Positions 18,209 to 27,984 are shown, counted from the first letter of the stretch. The stretch: 64,000 bases of DNA from Atlantibacter sp032075065 (GCF_032075065.1 NZ_DAMAZC010000001.1:1-64000), one strand, 5' to 3'. Notes: a model not told the origin generated them from the sequence alone. Numbers and translations: made by a program.

Positions 18209-19306
18209 ATGGGCGCTTATCTGATTCGACGTTTGCTGCTGATTATCCCGACCCTGTGGGCGATCATCACGATTAACTTTTTTATCGTCCAGATTGCGCC
18301 GGGCGGGCCGGTGGATCAGGCGATTTCCGCTATTCAGTTTGGCCGCGGCGGCGGAATACCGGGCGTCAGCGGCGAAGGAAGCGGCCTGAGCCATGCCCAG
18401 GCGGGCGTGCGTAATCCCGGCGATAGCCAGTATCGCGGCGCGCGTGGGTTAGATCCGGAGATTATCGACGAGATCACCAAACGCTACGGTTTTGATAAAC
18501 CGCTGCATGAGCGCTATTTCACTATGCTGAAGGATTATGTGCGCTTCGATTTCGGCAATAGCCTGTTTCGCAGCGCCTCGGTGCTGGAGCTGATCCGCGA
18601 CAGCCTGCCGGTGTCCATCACCCTTGGGCTCTGGAGCACGTTAATTATCTACCTGGTATCGATACCTTTGGGCATCCGCAAGGCGGTGCGTAACGGCAGC
18701 GCGTTTGACGTATGGAGCAGCGCGCTGATTATTGTCGGCTACGCCATTCCCGCGTTTCTGTTCGCCATCCTGCTGATTGTGCTGTTCGCAGGCGGCACCT
18801 GGTTCGATTTGTTCCCGCTGCGCGGCCTGGTGTCGGCTAACTTCGACAGCCTGCCCTGGTATAAGCAGATAACCGATTATCTGTGGCATATCACACTGCC
18901 GGTGCTGGCGACGGTGATTGGCGGCTTTGCGGCGTTAACCATGCTGACCAAAAACTCGTTTCTCGATGAAATCCGCAAACAGTATGTGGTAACGGCCCGG
19001 GCCAAAGGATTGGGCGAGAAACAGATCCTGCGCGGCCACGTGTTCCGCAACGCCATGCTGCTGGTGATCGCCGGTTTTCCGGCGGCGTTTATCAGCATGT
19101 TTTTTACCGGCTCGCTGCTGATTGAAGTGATGTTTTCACTCAATGGACTGGGGCTGTTGGGTTATGAAGCCACCGTGTCGCGGGATTACCCGGTGATGTT
19201 CGGCACGCTGTATATTTTTACGCTGATCGGCCTGTTGCTGAATATCCTTAGCGATATCACCTATACGCTGGTCGATCCGCGCATCGATTTTGAGGGACGC
19301 GGATGA
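18209..19306 (+). CDS. yejB: Peptide ABC transporter permease YejB
   Basis: Inner-membrane permease of the DppB type, 365 residues, with an N-terminal TM, a large periplasmic segment (about 35-110) and five further TMs. The EAA loop contacting the ATPase is ARAKGLGEKQILRGHVFRNA (near residue 266). Its stop overlaps the yejE start (ATGA), so the two permease subunits are translationally coupled. Confidence 0.95.
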   Translation: MGAYLIRRLLLIIPTLWAIITINFFIVQIAPGGPVDQAISAIQFGRGGGIPGVSGEGSGLSHAQAGVRNPGDSQYRGARGLDPEIIDEITKRYGFDKPLHERYFTMLKDYVRFDFGNSLFRSASVLELIRDSLPVSITLGLWSTLIIYLVSIPLGIRKAVRNGSAFDVWSSALIIVGYAIPAFLFAILLIVLFAGGTWFDLFPLRGLVSANFDSLPWYKQITDYLWHITLPVLATVIGGFAALTMLTKNSFLDEIRKQYVVTARAKGLGEKQILRGHVFRNAMLLVIAGFPAAFISMFFTGSLLIEVMFSLNGLGLLGYEATVSRDYPVMFGTLYIFTLIGLLLNILSDITYTLVDPRIDFEGRG

Positions 19307-20328
19307 GTCGCTTAAGCCCCGTAAACCAGGCGCGCTGGGCGCGATTTCGCCGCAACCGCCGGGGGTTCTGGTCGCTGTGGATTTTCGCGGTGATTTTTGT
19401 ATTAAGCCTGGCCTCAGAACTGATCGCCAACGATCGCCCGTTAGTGGTGCATTATCAGGATCGCTGGTTTTTCCCGGCGCTGGTTAATTACAGCGAAAGC
19501 GATTTTGGCGGCCCGCTGGCTACCCGGGCAAACTATCAGGATCCGTGGCTGACACAGCGCATCGAACAGCGCGGCTGGATACTGTGGGCGCCAATCCGCT
19601 TCGGCGCGAACTCGATTAACTATGCCACCGATCTCCCCTTCCCTTCACCGCCCTCGGCGCAAAACTGGCTGGGCACCGACGCCAACGGCGGCGATGTGCT
19701 GGCGCGCATTCTCTACGGTACGCGCATCTCGATTTTATTCGGCCTGATGCTGACGCTGTGCTCCAGCGTGATTGGCGTGACGGCAGGCGCGATCCAGGGT
19801 TACTACGGCGGTAAAGTCGATCTGTGGGGGCAGCGGTTTATCGAAGTCTGGTCGGGAATGCCGACGCTGTTCCTGATCATTTTGCTGTCCAGCGTGGTGC
19901 AGCCCAACTTCTGGTGGCTGCTGGCAATCACCGTGATTTTCGGCTGGATGAGCCTGGTGGGCGTGGTGCGAGCTGAGTTTCTGCGCACCCGCAACTTTGA
20001 CTATGTCCGTGCGGCACAGGCGCTGGGCGTCAACGATCGGGCCATCATGTGGCGGCATATGCTGCCCAACGCTATGGTGGCGACCCTGACCTTTTTGCCG
20101 TTTATTCTCTGCGGCTCGATCACCACGCTGACCTCGCTGGATTTTCTTGGCTTCGGTCTGCCGCTGGGATCGCCGTCGCTCGGCGAACTGCTGTTACAGG
20201 GCAAAAATAACTTACAGGCCCCGTGGCTTGGCATTACCGCGTTTTTCTCGCTGGCAATTTTGCTGTCACTGCTTATTTTTATCGGCGAAGCGGTGCGCGA
20301 CGCCTTCGACCCCAGTAAGGTAGCGTAA
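19303..20328 (+). CDS. yejE: Peptide ABC transporter permease YejE
   Basis: Second permease of the Yej importer, DppC type, 341 residues. There is one N-terminal TM and a periplasmic segment with GTDANGGDVLARILYGTR, typical of the family, then five TMs and the EAA loop ARAAQALGVNDRAIMWRHML-like region near 228. Coupled to yejB by overlap and followed after two bases by yejF. Confidence 0.95.
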   Translation: MSRLSPVNQARWARFRRNRRGFWSLWIFAVIFVLSLASELIANDRPLVVHYQDRWFFPALVNYSESDFGGPLATRANYQDPWLTQRIEQRGWILWAPIRFGANSINYATDLPFPSPPSAQNWLGTDANGGDVLARILYGTRISILFGLMLTLCSSVIGVTAGAIQGYYGGKVDLWGQRFIEVWSGMPTLFLIILLSSVVQPNFWWLLAITVIFGWMSLVGVVRAEFLRTRNFDYVRAAQALGVNDRAIMWRHMLPNAMVATLTFLPFILCGSITTLTSLDFLGFGLPLGSPSLGELLLQGKNNLQAPWLGITAFFSLAILLSLLIFIGEAVRDAFDPSKVA

Positions 20329-20330
20329 CG

Positions 20331-21920
20331 ATGACGTATCCCCTGCTCTCCATTGACGGCCTCTCCATTGCCTTTCGCCAGAACAACGTTGAACGTCGGG
20401 TGGTGGATAATTTGTCGCTGAGCATCAACGCGGGTGAAACCCTGGCGCTGGTGGGCGAATCCGGTTCCGGTAAAAGCGTGACCGCGCTGTCGATTCTGCG
20501 CCTGCTGCCAACGCCGCCTGCGGTCTATCCGCAAGGCGATATTCTGTTCCAGGGGCAAACGCTGCTGCACGCCAGCGAAGCGCAGTTGCGCAAAGTGCGC
20601 GGTAATAAAATCGCTATGATTTTTCAGGAACCGATGGTGTCGCTGAACCCGCTACACACTATCGAAAAGCAGCTGTATGAAGTGCTGTCGCTGCATCGCG
20701 GGATACGCCGCGAACCGGCGCGGGCAGAAATCGTCACCTGTCTGGAACGAGTGGGCATTCGCCAGCCTGCCAGCCGGTTAAATGATTACCCGCACCAGCT
20801 CTCCGGGGGCGAGCGCCAGCGGGTGATGATCGCCATGGCGCTGTTGACCCGTCCGCAACTGCTGATCGCCGACGAGCCCACCACGGCGCTGGATGTCACC
20901 GTGCAGGCGCAAATCCTGCAACTGCTGGATGAGCTGAAACGCGAGCTGAATATGGGCCTGCTGTTCATCACCCACAATCTGAATATCGTCAAAAAACTGG
21001 CGGATAACGTGGCGGTGATGCAAAACGGCCAGTGTGTAGAGCAAAACGCGACGCGCCCGCTGTTCAGCCATCCCCGTCACCCTTACACCCAAAAGCTGCT
21101 GGCGTCTGAGCCGGAAGGCGATCCGGTCGCCCTGCCCGCCGACAGCCCGGTGCTGCTGCGGGTAGCGGATTTACAGGTCGCTTTTCCCCTGCGGCGCGGG
21201 ATTTTCCGCCGCACCGTCGGGCATCACTACGCGCTGCGTAATCTGAATTTTGAACTGCGGGCCGGTGAAAGCCTGGGTCTGGTGGGAGAATCCGGATCGG
21301 GTAAAAGCACCACCGGCCTGGCGCTGCTGCGGCTGATCGCTTCTCAGGGCGAAATCTGGTTTGATGGGCAGCCGCTGCATCAGTGGAACCGCAAGCAGAT
21401 GTTACCGGTGCGCCATCGCATTCAGGTGGTGTTTCAGGATCCGAACTCTTCACTCAATCCCCGCCTGGATGTGCTGCAAATTATTGAAGAGGGCTTGCGG
21501 GTCCATCATCCCGAATTGACCGCCCAACAGCGCGAAGCCCAGGTAATGGAAGTGATGCAGGAAGTGGGGCTCGACCCGGAAACGCGTCATCGCTATCCGG
21601 CGGAGTTTTCCGGCGGCCAGCGTCAGCGCATCGCCATTGCGCGCGCCCTGATCCTCAAACCCGATCTGATGGTGCTGGATGAACCGACCTCGTCCCTCGA
21701 CAGAACGGTGCAGGCGCAAATTCTGGCGCTGCTGAAATCACTACAGGCGAAGCACCGCCTGGCCTGGCTGTTTATCAGCCACGATCTGGAAGTGGTGCGT
21801 TCGCTGTGTCATCAAGTGGTAGTGTTGAAGCAGGGAGAAGTGGTCGAACAGGGGCCGTGCGGGCAAGTGTTTACCTCGCCGGCGGCGGAATATACCCGCC
21901 AGCTGCTTACGCTGCGCTGA
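20331..21920 (+). CDS. yejF: Peptide ABC transporter duplicated ATPase YejF
   Basis: A 529-residue ATPase with two complete nucleotide-binding domains in one chain, serving both permeases. Walker A motifs are GESGSGKS at about residues 42-49 and again near 322-329. The ABC signature LSGGERQR (near 160) is followed by FSGGQRQR (near 425), and Walker B segments by LIADEPTTALD and MVLDEPTSSLD. It ends the yej operon and is convergent with yejG. Confidence 0.95.
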   Translation: MTYPLLSIDGLSIAFRQNNVERRVVDNLSLSINAGETLALVGESGSGKSVTALSILRLLPTPPAVYPQGDILFQGQTLLHASEAQLRKVRGNKIAMIFQEPMVSLNPLHTIEKQLYEVLSLHRGIRREPARAEIVTCLERVGIRQPASRLNDYPHQLSGGERQRVMIAMALLTRPQLLIADEPTTALDVTVQAQILQLLDELKRELNMGLLFITHNLNIVKKLADNVAVMQNGQCVEQNATRPLFSHPRHPYTQKLLASEPEGDPVALPADSPVLLRVADLQVAFPLRRGIFRRTVGHHYALRNLNFELRAGESLGLVGESGSGKSTTGLALLRLIASQGEIWFDGQPLHQWNRKQMLPVRHRIQVVFQDPNSSLNPRLDVLQIIEEGLRVHHPELTAQQREAQVMEVMQEVGLDPETRHRYPAEFSGGQRQRIAIARALILKPDLMVLDEPTSSLDRTVQAQILALLKSLQAKHRLAWLFISHDLEVVRSLCHQVVVLKQGEVVEQGPCGQVFTSPAAEYTRQLLTLR

Positions 21921-21923
21921 TCC

Positions 21924-22265
21924 TCAGAAGGGATTCTGGCCGGAAAATGTCTCGGCAATGGCAACGCCAAAGTTTTTCAGACGGCAAGTCGCTGCGAATT
22001 CATCCTGCCGATCGACGAACAGGCAAGGCTCGCCTTCGCACTCCAGCACTGCGCAATCCACTTCGATATCCGTTAACGCCTGGCTTAGCTTGTTCATCAC
22101 CTGCCATGCGTTATCCACCGGGCTGAGCAGTTTCAGGCCCACCAGGCAATCGTCTTCGCTTTGCGCGCACTGCGGAATCGGTTCAACTTTTGAACCTGCG
22201 AAACCCGTCAACCAACGATAGCTATTGGGCAAGCGATGGACGATGGAAAGTTGTAACGTATTCAT
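21924..22265 (-). CDS. yejG: Conserved protein YejG
   Basis: A 113-residue cytoplasmic protein of the YejG family, found in enterobacteria; biochemical function unknown. Start MNTLQLSIVHRLP at 22265 matches E. coli (114 residues). Upstream alternative starts in the frame lack support. It sits tail to tail with yejF and is read from its own promoter in the 337-base gap to bcr. Confidence 0.9.
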   Translation of the reverse strand: MNTLQLSIVHRLPNSYRWLTGFAGSKVEPIPQCAQSEDDCLVGLKLLSPVDNAWQVMNKLSQALTDIEVDCAVLECEGEPCLFVDRQDEFAATCRLKNFGVAIAETFSGQNPF

Positions 22266-22602
22266 AATACTTCCCCAGCAAGAGCAAAAAATCACAATCA
22301 CTTTACATACAGGTTAACACAATGTTGATAGAACGTAACATAATCAACATAGAAAACGGTTACACTGTTGCAAGCATTTCGGTTACTCATTCATCGGCAA
22401 CCGTTTATTTTTGTGCGGTACTTCTCATTTCGGCGCTATATGTAACCTGTAACGCGATCTAACTCAACCTTTTTTGACTACAAAAAAATGACTTTTTAAG
22501 ACCTTTACATTTACATTCGCGAAACAAATTGTACGGAGCCGGGGAATTTATTCGTTGATATGGATTAAGAAAGGGGTAGTTTTCATACCCCCTGAGTGGC
22601 AG
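22266..22602. promoter_or_regulatory. AT-rich yejG promoter region
   Basis: No gene is visible in these 337 bases. An inverted repeat ATGTTGAT-13 bases-ATCAACAT at 22322-22350 lies about 60 bases upstream of yejG and may be an operator. The stretch 22440-22540 is very AT-rich. The bcr terminator is at the far end. Confidence 0.45.
22573..22591 (-). terminator. Terminator after bcr
   Basis: On the minus strand GGGGTA-TGAAAAC-TACCCC is followed by TTTCTTAAT, 12 bases after the bcr stop. Confidence 0.75.
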
Positions 22603-23793
22603 TTAGCGGTGCCTTTTCGGACGACTGGCGTAGAGGTAGAACAAAATTGAGCAGGTCGCGCAAAACGCGATGGAGCCGATCATCGGCCAGGCCGAATTAA
22701 AGGTGAACATCGAGAGCAGCGCGCCGGTAATCGCGCCGATGCCGAAACGGAATGTCCCCGCCAGCGACGACGCGGTGCCCGCCATATGCGGGAACTCATC
22801 CAGAATTACCGCCATGGCGTTAGACGCCACCATGGAAATACAGCCAACAAAGGCCGCCACGCCCAGTACCAGCGCCCAGAAGCCGAAGTTAAACTGCGCG
22901 CTCACCACCATCCAAACCGCCATCGCGAACTGAATAAACAGCCCGGTGCGGAACATGCGCAGCGCTCCGATGCGGCGCACAAAGCGGCTGTTAAATATCG
23001 TCATCACAAACAGGAATACGATATTCAGGGCGAAGTAATAACCGAAATCCTGTGGCGAAACGTGGTTAATCTCGATGTAAACGAACGGCCCGGCGCTCAG
23101 GAATGAGAACATCCCGGCGAAGCTGAAGCCGCTGGCGAGCATATAGCTGAGCACGCGCTTATGGCGAAACAGCGAGGCAAAGTTGCCTATCGTGGTGCGG
23201 AAATGGAATTTCTGCCGCCGCTCTGCTGGAAGCGTTTCCGAAATCAGAAAGAAAATCATCGCCGAAGCGATCAGCGCCGCTACCGCAAGGATCCAGAAGA
23301 TAGAGTGCCAGCTGAACCACACCAGCACCGCCCCGCCCACCATTGGCGCCACCAGCGGCGCAATGGTAGTGACCAGCATGACGAACGACATCATGCGCGA
23401 GAACTCCTCTTTGGGATAGATATCGCGCATCAGGGCATTAATCACCACGCTTGCCGCCGCAGCCGCCAGCCCGTGCAGAAAACGCATGGCGATCAGCTGA
23501 TCGATAGTCTGGGAGAGCGCGCAGGCAATCGCCGCCACGGCAAACACCAGCGTACCGCCGAGGATCACCGGCTTGCGACCCAGGCTGTCCGCCATCGGGC
23601 CGTAAAACAGCTGCCCCACCGCAAAGCCCAGAATATAAGTGCTGAGCGTCATCTGGGCGCTGCCGGCGGGCACGCCGAACTGCTGGGATATCACCGGCAG
23701 CGCCGGGAGGTACATATCGATAGACAGCGGCATCAGCATGGCTAACAGGCCAAGAATAACGACGATCCCCATCGAGGAATTTTGTCGGGTGGT
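22603..23793 (-). CDS. bcr: Multidrug efflux MFS transporter Bcr
   Basis: Drug:proton antiporter of the DHA1 family (12 TMs), giving bicyclomycin, sulfonamide and tetracycline resistance in E. coli when overexpressed; it also exports L-cysteine. The MFS motif A loop GPMADSLGRKPV is near residue 61. ATG 23811 overlaps the rsuA stop, but GTG 23793 has AGGAG six bases upstream and gives exactly the 396-residue E. coli length, so I prefer it. It is co-transcribed with rsuA. Confidence 0.93.
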   Translation of the reverse strand, partial: TTRQNSSMGIVVILGLLAMLMPLSIDMYLPALPVISQQFGVPAGSAQMTLSTYILGFAVGQLFYGPMADSLGRKPVILGGTLVFAVAAIACALSQTIDQLIAMRFLHGLAAAAASVVINALMRDIYPKEEFSRMMSFVMLVTTIAPLVAPMVGGAVLVWFSWHSIFWILAVAALIASAMIFFLISETLPAERRQKFHFRTTIGNFASLFRHKRVLSYMLASGFSFAGMFSFLSAGPFVYIEINHVSPQDFGYYFALNIVFLFVMTIFNSRFVRRIGALRMFRTGLFIQFAMAVWMVVSAQFNFGFWALVLGVAAFVGCISMVASNAMAVILDEFPHMAGTASSLAGTFRFGIGAITGALLSMFTFNSAWPMIGSIAFCATCSILFYLYASRPKRHR

Positions 23794-23811
23794 CACTCCA
23801 CTCTCCTGCAT

Positions 23812-24519
23812 TTAGCGTGACGGCAAGCCGACACTGGCAATTTCTTCGTCAGTTAACGGGCGGTATTCGCCCGGCGCGAGATCGTCATCCAACGCAATCG
23901 CCCCAATGCGCTCGCGATGCAGCTCCACCACGAGGTTGCCCACCGCCGCGAACATGCGTTTCACCTGATGGTAACGGCCTTCGCTGATGGTCAGACGCAC
24001 ATCCGTCGGGGTAATCACTTCCAGCACCGCGGGTTTGGTGAGGTCTTTTTCGTTATGCAACTGAACCCCTTTTGCGAACTGGGCTGCGGTATCATCAGCT
24101 ACCGGCGATTCCAGCGTCACCCGATAGGTTTTCTCGCAATGATGGCGTGGCGACGTGATACGATGGGACCACTGGCCGTCATCGGTCAGCAGCACCAGGC
24201 CGGTGGTATCAATATCCAGACGCCCGGCGGCGTGCAGTTTGTGCGCCAGCGGTTCATCCAGGAAATAAAGAATGGTGGGATGATCCGGATCGTCGGTAGA
24301 GCAAACGTAGCCCTGGGGCTTGTTAAGCATAAAATAGCGCGGGCCGGTCTGCTGCACGAGGGAGTTGCCTTCATAGGCCACATCATGTTCGGGTTTCAGT
24401 TTGAACGCGCTGTCTCTAACCGGTTCGCCATCTACGGTCACCCGGCTGGCGCGGATCTCACGCCCGGCAATAGCGCGGCTGATGCCGAGCTGCTGGGCAA
24501 TAAATTTATCAAGTCGCAT
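23812..24519 (-). CDS. rsuA: 16S rRNA pseudouridine(516) synthase RsuA
   Basis: Isomerises U516 of 16S rRNA to pseudouridine during 30S assembly. The 235 residues comprise an N-terminal S4 RNA-binding domain (1-60, RLDKFIAQQLG) and the RsuA/RluB/E/F catalytic domain with the active-site Asp in AGRLDIDTTGL (near 103). It is divergent from radD and directly precedes bcr. Length is near E. coli (231). Confidence 0.95.
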   Translation of the reverse strand: MRLDKFIAQQLGISRAIAGREIRASRVTVDGEPVRDSAFKLKPEHDVAYEGNSLVQQTGPRYFMLNKPQGYVCSTDDPDHPTILYFLDEPLAHKLHAAGRLDIDTTGLVLLTDDGQWSHRITSPRHHCEKTYRVTLESPVADDTAAQFAKGVQLHNEKDLTKPAVLEVITPTDVRLTISEGRYHQVKRMFAAVGNLVVELHRERIGAIALDDDLAPGEYRPLTDEEIASVGLPSR

Positions 24520-24659
24520 TGAAGTATTTTGCCTGTTTAACGCGGTCCAGCGTTGGCTGGTAAGGAAGAAATCATTAAGACCGGTCAGTATAGCGGGCTA
24601 ATGGGCCTGCTCAAGATTAAAATGATGTTTCGCACGCTAATGAATTTGAAAAGCACTGA

Positions 24660-26417
24660 ATGCTAACACTACGTCCCTATCAGCGCGAGGCGGTTGACGC
24701 CACCCTCGCCCACTTTCGTAAATCCGCTGAACCCGCTGCGATCGTCCTGCCGACCGGCGCGGGGAAAAGCATCGTTATCGCCGAGCTGGCGCGAGTAGCG
24801 CGTGGGCGCGTGCTGGTGCTGGCCCACGTCAAAGAGCTGGTGGAGCAGAACCACGCCAAATATTGCGCACTTGGGCTTGAGGCGGATATTTACTCCGCCG
24901 GGCTAAAGCGCAAGCAGAGCCAGGCCAAAGTGGTGTTCGGCAGCGTGCAGTCGGTGGCGCGGAATCTCGATGAGTTTCAAGGGGAGTTCTCGCTGCTGAT
25001 TGTCGATGAGTGCCACCGCATCAGCGACGATGACGACAGCCAGTACCAGCAGATTTTGCGCCATCTGCGCCAGAGCAATCCGCGCCTGTGCCTGCTGGGG
25101 CTCACCGCCACGCCTTTTCGGCTCGGCAAAGGCTGGATTTATCAGTTCCACTATCACGGCATGGTGCGCGGCGACCAGAACGCGCTGTTTCGCGACTGCA
25201 TCTATGAACTGCCGCTGCGCTACATGATTAAGCACGGCTACCTTACCCCGCCGGAGCGGCTGGATATGCCGGTGGTACAGTATGACTTCAGCCGCCTTCA
25301 GCCGCAGTCGAACGGCATTTTCAGCGAGGCGGATCTTAACCTCGAACTGAAAAAGCAGCGCCGCATCACCCCGCATATCATAAGCCAAATTGTTGATTTC
25401 GCCGCCGCCCGCATGGGAGTGATGATTTTCGCCGCCACGGTCGAACACGCCAGGGAAATTACCGGCCTGCTGCCTGCCGGCGAGGCGGCGCTGATCACCG
25501 GCGAAACGCCCGGATCGGAGCGCGATGCGCTAATTAATGATTTTAAGGCGCGCCGCTTCCGCTATCTGGTGAATGTGTCAGTACTCACTACCGGTTTCGA
25601 TGCGCCGCATGTGGACGTGATTGCTATTCTGCGCCCAACCGAGTCGGTGAGTTTATATCAGCAGATCGTCGGGCGCGGGCTGCGATTGTATGAAGGCAAA
25701 ACCGACTGCTTAATCCTCGATTACGCCGGGAACCCCCACGATCTGTTTACTCCGGAAGTCGGCGCGGCGAAAAAAGGCTCGGATAATGTGCCGGTGCAGA
25801 TATTCTGCCCGGCCTGCGGCTTCGCCAATACCTTCTGGGGGAAAACCACCGCTGACGGCACGCTGATTGAGCATTTTGGCCGCCGCTGCCAGGGCGTGCT
25901 GGAGGATGACGAGGGCAATCGCGAGCAGTGCGACTATCGCTTCCGCTTTAAAAACTGCCCGCAGTGCAATGCGGAAAATGATATCGCCGCCCGCCGCTGC
26001 CATCAATGCGATACCGTGCTGGTCGACCCTGACGATATGCTGAAAGCGGCGTTGAAGTTGAAAGACGCGCTGGTGTTGCGCTGTAGCGGGATGCAGTTGC
26101 AAAGCGGCAGCGATGCCAGGGGCGAATGGCTCAAAGTCACTTATTACGATGAAGACGGCGCGGACGTGAGTGAGCGCTTCCGCCTGCATACGCCTGCCCA
26201 GCGCACCGCCTTTGAGCATCTGTTTTTACGCCCCCATACTCGCACTCCCGGCGTACCGCTACGCTGGATCACCGCGGCGGATATCGCGGCGCAACACGCG
26301 CTGCTGCGCCATCCGGACTTTGTGGTAGCGCGGATGAAAGATCGCTTCTGGCAGGTGCGGGAGAAGGTGTTCGACTATCAGGGGCGCTACCGCCGCGCCA
26401 ACGAATTACGCGGTTAA
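24660..26417 (+). CDS. radD: DNA repair helicase-like protein RadD (YejH)
   Basis: Superfamily 2 ATPase that works with RecA and SSB in double-strand-break repair and replication restart. The 585 residues show Walker A LPTGAGKS near residues 34-41, the Walker B/DEAH-type box DECH near 115, motif III LTATPFRLG, and motif VI QIVGRGLR near 340. A C-terminal zinc cluster of four Cys pairs (CPAC from about 382 to CHQC near 450) follows. It is divergent from rsuA. Length equals E. coli (586). Confidence 0.95.
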   Translation: MLTLRPYQREAVDATLAHFRKSAEPAAIVLPTGAGKSIVIAELARVARGRVLVLAHVKELVEQNHAKYCALGLEADIYSAGLKRKQSQAKVVFGSVQSVARNLDEFQGEFSLLIVDECHRISDDDDSQYQQILRHLRQSNPRLCLLGLTATPFRLGKGWIYQFHYHGMVRGDQNALFRDCIYELPLRYMIKHGYLTPPERLDMPVVQYDFSRLQPQSNGIFSEADLNLELKKQRRITPHIISQIVDFAAARMGVMIFAATVEHAREITGLLPAGEAALITGETPGSERDALINDFKARRFRYLVNVSVLTTGFDAPHVDVIAILRPTESVSLYQQIVGRGLRLYEGKTDCLILDYAGNPHDLFTPEVGAAKKGSDNVPVQIFCPACGFANTFWGKTTADGTLIEHFGRRCQGVLEDDEGNREQCDYRFRFKNCPQCNAENDIAARRCHQCDTVLVDPDDMLKAALKLKDALVLRCSGMQLQSGSDARGEWLKVTYYDEDGADVSERFRLHTPAQRTAFEHLFLRPHTRTPGVPLRWITAADIAAQHALLRHPDFVVARMKDRFWQVREKVFDYQGRYRRANELRG

Positions 26418-26429
26418 CGGCGGTTTTCA

Positions 26430-26458
26430 TTGAAGCCGGGGGCGGTTATGGCTATAAT
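26430..26458 (+). promoter_or_regulatory. rplY promoter
   Basis: TTGAAG and a perfect TATAAT are separated by 17 bases, placing the transcription start near 26465 and giving a leader of about 75 bases before rplY. Confidence 0.85.
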
Positions 26459-26494
26459 CCCGCCCGCTTTTGCATCCGCAAAGCAGATAATCTG

Positions 26495-26520
26495 CCTGTC
26501 GCTGGGTCGCCTGCGACAGG
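26495..26520 (+). promoter_or_regulatory. Hairpin in the rplY leader, probable site of L25 autoregulation
   Basis: CCTGTCGC pairs with GCGACAGG (eight perfect pairs, ten-base loop) just ahead of the ribosome-binding site. Autogenous translational repression of rplY by L25 through its leader is reported for E. coli and relatives; this hairpin is the visible candidate element. Confidence 0.6.
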
Positions 26521-26541
26521 ATTTAAAGAAGAGAAAAGTTA

Positions 26542-26826
26542 ATGTTTACTATCAACGCAGAAGTACGTAAAGAGCAGGGTAAGGGTGCGAGCCGCCGCCT
26601 GCGCACAGCTAACAAATTCCCGGCCATCATTTATGGCGGTAATGAAGCTGCTATCTCCGTCGAACTGGATCACGACCAGGTTATGAACATGCAGGCTAAG
26701 CCTGAGTTCTACAGCGAAGTGCTGACTATCGCTGTTGACGGTAAAGAAGTAAAAGTTAAAGTTCAGGCTGTACAGCGTCACGCTTACAAGCCGAAACTGC
26801 AACACATCGACTTCGTTCGCGCGTAA
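26542..26826 (+). CDS. rplY: 50S ribosomal protein L25
   Basis: 5S rRNA-binding protein of the large subunit, single-domain short form (94 residues) typical of gamma-proteobacteria, unlike the longer Ctc forms. Sequence is nearly that of E. coli through the C-terminal LQHIDFVRA. It stands alone with its own strong promoter, leader hairpin and terminator. Confidence 0.98.
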   Translation: MFTINAEVRKEQGKGASRRLRTANKFPAIIYGGNEAAISVELDHDQVMNMQAKPEFYSEVLTIAVDGKEVKVKVQAVQRHAYKPKLQHIDFVRA

Positions 26827-26846
26827 TCGCCGGGCAGGTCTGAAGA

Positions 26847-26874
26847 AACGCCGCGTAATGCGGCGTTTTTTTTT
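26847..26874 (+). terminator. Intrinsic terminator after rplY
   Basis: AACGCCGC/GCGGCGTT with a five-base loop runs into nine T residues, 20 bases after the rplY stop. Confidence 0.92.
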
Positions 26875-26879
26875 GGGCT

Positions 26880-27884
26880 TTATTTACCTGAAGTGCGGCG
26901 TTGGAGCTGGTCGCGCAGATTCGGGGGGGTGCCCTTGATGGTCAGAGTATCGGTGGCCGGGTCCCAGAAAATACGCTCCCCCAGCAGCATGGCGTCGAAA
27001 TTAATCGTCAGCCCGCCGCCGCTACCGGCGTATTTAGTTAACTGGCGCAGGGTACTGCGATCCGCCGGGAAGCTCTCTTCCAGTTCATAGCCCTGCTCGG
27101 CGGTAAAGGCTTCAAAACTCACTTCACTAACGCCGGACAGCTCTTTCGACAGCGAGGCCAGTTCGATTTCTTCCCCCGCCTGAAGCTGCTCGTTGCAGTA
27201 GCTGTAAACCTGCTGACGCACGTTCTGGCGCTCGGCTTTATCCAGCTGCGCTTCTGCCGTATAGTCGTCCACCGCCTGCAACAGCCCACGGTTTTGCGCT
27301 TTGGCGTTGAGACCTTCGCTGGCCCCGAGGAAATCCATAAAGAAATCGGCGACCTTGCGCCCTACCCGCCCTTTCAAAAAAGTCAGATACCGGGTCGATT
27401 CCGGGTTGGTTTCCCACTCGGTCAGATCGATGCGCGCCACGATGTCGGCGTGATTGATATCCAGATAATGGGTTGAGCTGATATCCAGATTTTCATTAAC
27501 TCGCATGCTGCTGAGATTGTTCAGTACTGCCACCAACAGGTATTCCACCGCCAGGTAGCGGTAGTGGCAAAACAGCACAATGCCGCCGTCGGCAAACGGG
27601 TATTTCGCCAGTTCATCGCGCAGACGCCCGGTGGCGGCGCGGCTAAAGCCCAGGAAATCCTCTTCGCCCTGACGGCACAGGCGCAGCGACTGCGCCAGCT
27701 CGCTCTCTTCGGTAAACAAACCGTAGGCTTTGTTTTTCGCACTGTATACGCGATGCAGCTCCGCCATCATCTCTTCCACGGCGGCATTCGGCTCCAGCAG
27801 CGAATCCCGAAGCACCAGCTCCAGGCTCTGCTCATCGCGCTTAATTAACTGGTGTATTGCAATCTGGTCGATATCCAGACTCAT
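26880..27884 (-). CDS. yejK: Nucleoid-associated protein YejK (NdpA)
   Basis: A 334-residue nucleoid-associated protein of the YejK/NdpA family, reported to bind DNA and interact with topoisomerase IV subunits in E. coli. The family N terminus MSLDIDQIAIHQL is present and the sequence is collinear with E. coli (335). The stop lies just past the rplY terminator, convergent with it. It is divergent from yejL across a gap holding a perfect palindrome. Confidence 0.94.
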   Translation of the reverse strand: MSLDIDQIAIHQLIKRDEQSLELVLRDSLLEPNAAVEEMMAELHRVYSAKNKAYGLFTEESELAQSLRLCRQGEEDFLGFSRAATGRLRDELAKYPFADGGIVLFCHYRYLAVEYLLVAVLNNLSSMRVNENLDISSTHYLDINHADIVARIDLTEWETNPESTRYLTFLKGRVGRKVADFFMDFLGASEGLNAKAQNRGLLQAVDDYTAEAQLDKAERQNVRQQVYSYCNEQLQAGEEIELASLSKELSGVSEVSFEAFTAEQGYELEESFPADRSTLRQLTKYAGSGGGLTINFDAMLLGERIFWDPATDTLTIKGTPPNLRDQLQRRTSGK

Positions 27885-27960
27885 GATAAACTCTCCTTTT
27901 AGACCGGGCGGTATTCAACCACTGACCGACGTCCGCTGCAACTCTGATAAAAATGGGGAA

Positions 27961-27984
27961 ATATTACCGTTGCTACGGTAATAT
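27961..27984. promoter_or_regulatory. Palindrome in yejK/yejL intergenic region
   Basis: ATATTACCG-TTGCTA-CGGTAATAT, nine perfect base pairs around a six-base centre, lies midway between the divergent yejK and yejL starts. No T tract follows. Operator or leader hairpin; no known factor recognised. Confidence 0.55.
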
